DNA of 9,433 nucleotides from NCBI GenBank assembly GCA_022707665.1, contig JAKJAE010000049.1, forward strand, positions 3,174-12,606. The letters are read 5' to 3'. Below the pieces are notes generated by a model that worked only from the letters and a program-made list of their open reading frames with translations, was not told the origin of the DNA and did no database searches. Shown here in pieces: positions 5,978-9,433 of this stretch. The DNA is from Chloroflexota bacterium (GTDB lineage Bacteria > Chloroflexota > Anaerolineae > B4-G1 > SLSP01). The position numbers and the translations under genes were made by a program. The first letter of the stretch is position 1. Each line of letters starts with the position of its first letter.

Positions 5978-6583
5978 ATGATCACCACACTGAACATCCT
6001 CTTCGTCGGCGTCGGGGGACAGGGGGTCCTGACGGCGTCGGATATTGCGGCGCAGGTGGGGCTGGACCTTGGGTTGGACGCGAAGAAGTCGGAGGTGCAC
6101 GGGTTTGCACAGCGCGGGGGCGTGGTCGATAGCCACGTGCGGTGGGCGCCTGTCGTGGGCTCTCCCACGTCCGAGAAGGGCACAGTCGATGTGCTGATGG
6201 CCTTTGAGCTGCTCGAAGCGGCGCGTTGGGCGGATTGGCTCAAGCCCGGCGGGATGATTGTCGTCAACCGTCAGCAGATCGTGCCGATGTCGGTGAGTCT
6301 CTCGGATGCCGTCTATCCCGACGAGGGGACGCTCCTTGCTGCTCTGGGCGAGCGGGCGAGCCGGGTGGTGGTTGTCGACGCGCTCAGGCTTGCCGAGCAG
6401 GCTGGAAACACGCGCACGGTCAACACGATTATGCTCGCTGCGCTCTCCACATTGCTCGAGACCGATGCCGAGATCTGGGAGAACGCGATCCTGCGCCGTG
6501 TGCCACAGAGATACGCCGACGTGAACGGGGTGGCCTTTCGGCTGGGGCGCGCGGTTGGGCTTGGTGAATCTCTGTCCCAGTGA
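5978..6583 (+). CDS. iorB: Indolepyruvate:ferredoxin oxidoreductase, beta subunit
   Basis: The small subunit (201 residues) of the IorAB complex, which consists of a single pyruvate/ketoisovalerate:ferredoxin-oxidoreductase gamma-type domain and takes part in CoA-dependent oxidation of aryl-pyruvates. Seen: the N-terminal glycine motif VGVGGQGVLTAS (residues 10-21), the conserved SEVHGFAQRGG near residue 40 that is typical of IorB, and KPGGMIVVN near residue 90. Length is normal for the family. The ATG at 5978 is preferred over an in-frame TTG at 5963 because TAGGAGG (5968-5974) lies between them at good spacing. It normally follows iorA directly; here the four-helix-bundle cassette intervenes, so its expression depends on read-through past the putative long stem or on an unseen promoter. 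Confidence 0.93.
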   Translation: MITTLNILFVGVGGQGVLTASDIAAQVGLDLGLDAKKSEVHGFAQRGGVVDSHVRWAPVVGSPTSEKGTVDVLMAFELLEAARWADWLKPGGMIVVNRQQIVPMSVSLSDAVYPDEGTLLAALGERASRVVVVDALRLAEQAGNTRTVNTIMLAALSTLLETDAEIWENAILRRVPQRYADVNGVAFRLGRAVGLGESLSQ

Positions 6584-6620
6584 GGGTACGAGCTGCTGTA
6601 GGAATGCGCGGTGGGCATTG

Positions 6621-6749
6621 GGGTCCCGCGTCTGCACGGGCGTGCGCCCTGAGCTCTGCCCCTGGTAACCCGGGTCCCGCGTCTGCGCGGGCGTGCGCCC
6701 TGAGCTCTGCCCCTGGTAACCGGGGTCCCGCGTCTGCGCGGGCGTGCGC
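6621..6749 (+). repeat. 51-bp tandem repeat, about 2.5 copies, in a convergent gene junction
   Basis: Copies start at 6621, 6672 and 6723. The first two are complete and differ at two of 51 positions; the third stops after 27 bases, one base before the stop codon of the methyltransferase gene. Each copy carries a GC-rich hairpin, perfect in copies 2 and 3 (CCCGCG-TCTG-CGCGGG, 6676-6691 and 6727-6742) and with one mismatch in copy 1. An overlapping alternative stem, GGGC-GTGC-GCCC, uses the same GGG. No T-run follows, so these are not classic intrinsic terminators, though they may end or protect both converging transcripts. Confidence 0.92.
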
Positions 6750-6750
6750 T

Positions 6751-7554
6751 TCAGGACGCGACGAAGATACCGGAAGCTTTGGTGATGTGGAAGGTTCCCT
6801 TGGTCTCGATGTGCGCTGCCACGGTGCGGCGGATTGTTGCCCACTGTGAGGGCTCCAGTGTGCAGTGCATCAGCGTCGTGGACGATCGCAGGTAGGCTAC
6901 GACCGGCTGGACTTCGGTGACTTCCAGCCCATCCTCGTAATCGTAACGTGCCACGTTCGAGAAGACCCGGGCAAGTTGCTCCCCGCCATTTTGCAGCATG
7001 AAGGCCCTGGAGACTCCCTGCGTGCGGTCGTGGATATCGGGAACGAAAGGCTCAACCAGGTTCCAGAGCTCCTTCATGTGCTCTTCCCCTACCGTCGTTG
7101 CAAACAGCGTTCCCCCGGGCTTCAGCACGCGCCGCACCTCACCGAGCGCCTGTTGCCGGTCGGGTACGTGGTAGAGCATGTGGTTCGCGATCAGGGCGTC
7201 GAAAGCCCTGTCGGCAAAGGGGATTGATTGTGCATCAACGGTCCTGAACGTGGGCGCCATTGGTAGCTCTCTGAGTTTCTGTTGCGCCGCCTCGATCATC
7301 CCATCCGAGGCATCGGTGAGGGTCAATGACCACCCCGCGGGAATGCGTGCCCGGTTACTTTCCCACAGATCGCCGGGGCCACAGCCCAGCTCCAGGACCT
7401 GCGCATGGTCGGGAAGGCCGGCACGCTCGAGGATGTCGAAGACCCAGCGCTGCCATCCATACGGGTTGGTGCTGAAACGCGCATGGAGCGCGATGCGTGC
7501 GTTCAGGTTCTGGTCGTCTCTGTACTGCACCTGCACATCCTGTGCGTCATTCAT
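6751..7554 (-). CDS. Class I SAM-dependent methyltransferase (substrate unknown)
   Basis: A 267-residue soluble protein of the Methyltransf_11 type. The SAM-binding motif I LELGCGPGD is at residues 54-62, followed by the acidic residue after strand 2 in LTLTDAS (77-83), VDAQSIPFADRAFDALIANHMLYHVPD (motif II/III region, 107-132) and VLKPGG at 143-148. The C-terminal 100 residues probably form the substrate-binding lid and contain nothing I can assign. The start at 7554 overlaps the stop of the LOG-family gene (ATGA, 7554-7551), indicating translational coupling; GGAGG lies upstream within that gene. An earlier in-frame start exists but lacks such support. It is the last gene of the phosphorylase-LOG-methyltransferase operon, and its stop abuts the 51-bp repeat. 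The substrate cannot be deduced from sequence. Confidence 0.9.
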   Translation of the reverse strand: MNDAQDVQVQYRDDQNLNARIALHARFSTNPYGWQRWVFDILERAGLPDHAQVLELGCGPGDLWESNRARIPAGWSLTLTDASDGMIEAAQQKLRELPMAPTFRTVDAQSIPFADRAFDALIANHMLYHVPDRQQALGEVRRVLKPGGTLFATTVGEEHMKELWNLVEPFVPDIHDRTQGVSRAFMLQNGGEQLARVFSNVARYDYEDGLEVTEVQPVVAYLRSSTTLMHCTLEPSQWATIRRTVAAHIETKGTFHITKASGIFVAS

Positions 7555-8132
7555 GCCTCGCCTCCGGGTTCGAACCATTTGCGCGGCGGCAAGATGGGTT
7601 TGTAAGTGTCGACGTAGGCGAGCGCTGCCGCCACATCATCATAAACGGCATAGAGCTCGCGCCACGGCTTGGCGAAACCCTCGCGGTAGTAGTGCTCGAA
7701 CAACGCGATCAGCGGCTCGTAGAAGCCCTGGATGTTCAGCAGGACGACTGGCTTGGTGTGCTCACGCAATTGGCGCAACGTCAGGATCTCGGCGAGCTCC
7801 TCGAGCGTGCCAAAGCCGCCCGGAAGGACGAGGAAGGCATCCGCCAGGGCTTCCATCCGCGCCTTGCGCTCGCGCATATCGTCCGTGATCACGAACTCAT
7901 CGAGCAACGCAAAGGTAATGGGCTCCGCCGCCAGAACCCTGGGCATCACGCCGATCACGTGCCCGCCGCCGGCCTTCACCGCACGGGCGAGCGCCCCCAT
8001 CAGCCCGATGCCCGCGCCACCGTAGATCAGCGTGTCACCGCGCTGTGCGATCATCTGCCCCAGGGCCTCTGCGGCCCTGAAGTAGGCGGGGGCCACGGCA
8101 TCGCTCGATGCGCAATACACACAGATGTTCAT
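7551..8132 (-). CDS. LOG-family protein (nucleoside 5'-monophosphate phosphoribohydrolase, TIGR00730 type)
   Basis: A 193-residue Rossmann-like protein. Characterised LOG ('Lonely guy') members split cytokinin riboside 5'-monophosphates, and often AMP, into free base and ribose-5-phosphate. Diagnostic motifs are MNICVYCASS at the start, YGGAGIGLMG (residues 37-46), the MRERK stretch (86-90) and PGGFGTLEELAE (104-115) with the catalytic arginine and glutamates in place. The start at 8132 follows AGGAG with a six-base gap. A longer reading frame extends upstream into the phosphorylase gene but has no support. It starts 13 bases after that gene's stop and overlaps the methyltransferase start, so all three are likely one transcript. 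In bacteria the natural substrate is often unclear; cytokinin production is not implied. Confidence 0.92.
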   Translation of the reverse strand: MNICVYCASSDAVAPAYFRAAEALGQMIAQRGDTLIYGGAGIGLMGALARAVKAGGGHVIGVMPRVLAAEPITFALLDEFVITDDMRERKARMEALADAFLVLPGGFGTLEELAEILTLRQLREHTKPVVLLNIQGFYEPLIALFEHYYREGFAKPWRELYAVYDDVAAALAYVDTYKPILPPRKWFEPGGEA

Positions 8133-8145
8133 CGATTGCTCCTGA

Positions 8146-8910
8146 TCAGAGCTCGAGACACGCCTCAGCTGCCAACCAGAACAGCTTCTCACGGACCGAC
8201 GTATGCTCGTTCCATTGGCGCGAGTCCCACGTGTCGCCGCTGACATCATCGCCGCCATACAGGATTTGGCCGAATGTCACCCCGCGAAAGGCCGCCACGG
8301 CGAAGAAGGCCGCGGCCTCCATCTCCACCGTCAGGCACCCCTCCTGCCTGCGCAATGCGACTTTCGCGGGTGTCTCGCGGTAGAAGGCATCGGTGGTCCA
8401 GGTTTTGCCGAGCAGGTAGGGAACGGTGTGCCGGGTCAGGACGCGTTCGATGGCCCGGACCGCCACGTCGGAGGCCTGCGCTTCGCGAGCGGGTGGAGCA
8501 TAGTGGTAGGACGTCCCCTCGTCACGGATCGCCGTTGTTGGCACGACGAGGTGGCCGACCGTGAGGTCGCGGTTGAGGACGCCGGCGCCCCCACACGCGA
8601 TGAACGTCCGTCCCCCCTTGGCGATGGCCTCCTCGAGCAGCCCGGCAGCCAGCGAGGCGCCGACGCCCGGGTGGAAGACCGTGAGTTGCTGGCCATCGAT
8701 CTCCAGCGCATAGAAGGGATGCTCGCACAACTCGGACTTGGAGCTGGTGACCTTGCGGAGGCGCCCGCTCTCGACGAGTTGGGTGAGCACCTCCTGGAAG
8801 AAACAGATGACGCATCGCTCCGGGAGACCTGCAGGCTCTATCAGCTCAGCGGGTTCGATCACGGCCCTGCGTGTTGGGTCGAATTCCAGGATGGGGTAGG
8901 CTTGTTGCAT
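8146..8910 (-). CDS. Nucleoside phosphorylase (PNP/UDP family)
   Basis: A 254-residue member of the purine nucleoside/uridine phosphorylase family, which cleaves nucleosides with phosphate to a free base and (deoxy)ribose-1-phosphate. Visible features: HPGVGASLAAGLLEEAI (80-96), IACGGAGVL (104-112), DEGTSYHY (130-137), TTDAFYRE (172-179), VEMEAAAFFAVA (195-206, the ribose-binding Glu-Met-Glu of the family) and GGDDVSGDTW (219-228) with the acidic base-contacting region. An N-terminal extension (residues 1-35) precedes the core. Base specificity (purine or uracil) is not determined by these motifs. The start follows TTGGAG by five bases. It is the first gene of an operon with the LOG protein and the methyltransferase, which suggests work in nucleoside or nucleotide salvage or clean-up. 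Confidence 0.88.
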   Translation of the reverse strand: MQQAYPILEFDPTRRAVIEPAELIEPAGLPERCVICFFQEVLTQLVESGRLRKVTSSKSELCEHPFYALEIDGQQLTVFHPGVGASLAAGLLEEAIAKGGRTFIACGGAGVLNRDLTVGHLVVPTTAIRDEGTSYHYAPPAREAQASDVAVRAIERVLTRHTVPYLLGKTWTTDAFYRETPAKVALRRQEGCLTVEMEAAAFFAVAAFRGVTFGQILYGGDDVSGDTWDSRQWNEHTSVREKLFWLAAEACLEL

Positions 8911-8973
8911 CGGGTCTCCAATATTGCAGGATCAGGTTTGGACCTGGTCGCGCGAGATGGGCAATGTGCGCCA

Positions 8974-9001
8974 ATGGTAGGGCAGATCGGCCGTCCGTCA
9001 A
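8974..9001 (-). promoter_or_regulatory. Predicted promoter of the nucleoside phosphorylase operon
   Basis: Minus strand: TTGACG (9001-8996), 16-base spacer, TACCAT (8979-8974). The -35 matches five of six and the -10 four of six consensus bases. The leader would be about 57 bases long and includes a small inverted repeat CAGGT-CCAA-ACCTG (8946-8933). Prediction by eye. Confidence 0.4.
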
Positions 9002-9059
9002 CTATCTGTTGGTGCTTGGATTTTCTCGAATCCCCGGCACTCACCCGGGCAGCGTGACA

Positions 9060-9087
9060 TTGACGTCAGAAGCCCGACCCCTATACT
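9060..9087 (+). promoter_or_regulatory. Predicted promoter of the flavin split-barrel gene
   Basis: TTGACG (9060-9065), 16-base spacer, TATACT (9082-9087): both boxes match five of six consensus bases. Transcription would begin near 9094, about 34 bases before the ATG. The -35 box is overlapped by the perfect palindrome TGACGTCA (9061-9068), which could be a repressor or activator site; this is inference. Confidence 0.6.
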
Positions 9088-9127
9088 CCTGGGCAACCCA
9101 ACCCCTGTGCGACTGGAGGCTTCCCTG

Positions 9128-9433
9128 ATGTCAAGATACCACATGCATAAAGCCGAAGCGGCGATCACCGACGAAGCCGCCATCCAGGACATCCTCGCAG
9201 CCGGAAAGTATGCCACGTTGGCCTTTGCCAGGCACGGCGAACCCTACCTGGTCACGATGAACTACGGCTATGATCCCAAGGCGCGAGCGCTCTACTTCCA
9301 CTCTGCCCCGCACGGGCTGAAGCTCGAGTTTGCACGCGCGAACCCACAGGTCTGCGGCACCGTGATCATCGACGATGGCTACATCCCCAACCGCTGCTCA
9401 CACGCCTACCGCTCGGTTGTCTTCTGGGGGCGG
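9128..9433 (+). CDS. Pyridoxamine 5'-phosphate oxidase-like flavoprotein (NimA-like), N-terminal part
   Basis: The first 102 residues of a split-barrel FMN-binding protein that runs off the right edge. The pattern ITDEAAIQDILAAGKYATLAFA (13-34), GEPYLVTMNYGYD (37-49), LYFHSAPHGLKLEFARANPQV (55-75) and the terminal YRSVVFWGR (94-102) is characteristic of the nitroimidazole-resistance/pyridoxamine-oxidase-related group. Members bind flavin or heme; most have unknown substrates and are not true PdxH enzymes. NimA-type members reduce nitroimidazoles, but that activity cannot be inferred here. The start follows GGAGG with eight bases between. It is transcribed divergently from the nucleoside phosphorylase operon, with 217 bases of shared upstream DNA. 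Confidence 0.87.
   Translation, partial: MSRYHMHKAEAAITDEAAIQDILAAGKYATLAFARHGEPYLVTMNYGYDPKARALYFHSAPHGLKLEFARANPQVCGTVIIDDGYIPNRCSHAYRSVVFWGR

Noticed and set aside
5858..6844. A 328-residue reading frame on the minus strand spanning the right octamer array, all of iorB and the 51-bp repeats, with a repeated peptide motif
   Set aside because: It lies antisense to iorB, which has clear family motifs and a ribosome binding site. The repeated peptide arises because the 51-bp unit is a multiple of three. The composition (rich in Arg, Pro, His) is typical of a GC-rich shadow frame.
7497..8243. A 248-residue plus-strand frame opposite the LOG gene
   Set aside because: Antisense to a gene with all LOG motifs; no independent support.
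8203..9057. A 284-residue plus-strand frame over the nucleoside phosphorylase gene and its upstream region
   Set aside because: Shadow of the phosphorylase gene; arginine- and glycine-rich with no family motif.

Overview
The window is GC-rich bacterial DNA with tightly packed genes on both strands. The gene content suggests an anaerobic or facultative bacterium, quite possibly of the Chloroflexota: a two-subunit indolepyruvate:ferredoxin oxidoreductase, an XPB/Ssl2-like helicase-associated protein without a motor, and a LOG-family protein. The phylum is an inference from gene content. No rRNA, tRNA or CRISPR array is visible.

Layout. (1) 1-1532, minus strand: galactokinase (galK), followed by the first 106 codons of an alanine dehydrogenase/transhydrogenase-alpha-like protein that runs off the left edge. 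(2) 1691-3322, minus strand: a 543-residue protein ending in an XPB/Ssl2-like 'helicase C-3' domain, without helicase motor motifs. (3) 3323-3554: a divergent promoter region with a perfect TATAAT box on each strand, and a small hairpin holding the iorA ribosome binding site. (4) 3555-6583, plus strand: iorA and iorB, separated by a gene for a four-helix-bundle protein of the 23S rRNA intervening-sequence (S23/IVP) family. (5) 6621-6749: a 51-bp tandem repeat filling most of the gap between the convergent iorB and methyltransferase genes. (6) 6751-8910, minus strand: a compact operon of nucleoside phosphorylase, LOG-family phosphoribohydrolase and SAM methyltransferase; the last two overlap by ATGA. 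(7) 9128-9433, plus strand: the start of a pyridoxamine-5'-phosphate-oxidase-like flavoprotein, divergently transcribed from the operon.

The most unusual structure lies between iorA and iorB. The four-helix-bundle gene is bracketed by two arrays of 8-bp repeats (core GCGA), seven to eight units each, in opposite orientation. Their outer ends match as inverted repeats (17 of 20 bases, and the three differences become G-U pairs in RNA). A transcript could therefore fold into a stem of about 55 bp with the whole gene in the loop. This is the layout of the 23S rRNA intervening sequences that carry the same protein family, but here it sits inside a metabolic mRNA. The left array also encodes the last residues and stop codon of iorA.

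Functionally, IorA and IorB together oxidise aryl-pyruvates from aromatic amino acids to acyl-CoA with reduction of ferredoxin. galK feeds galactose into the Leloir pathway. The phosphorylase and LOG protein both release bases from nucleosides or nucleotides and probably form a salvage or clean-up unit.
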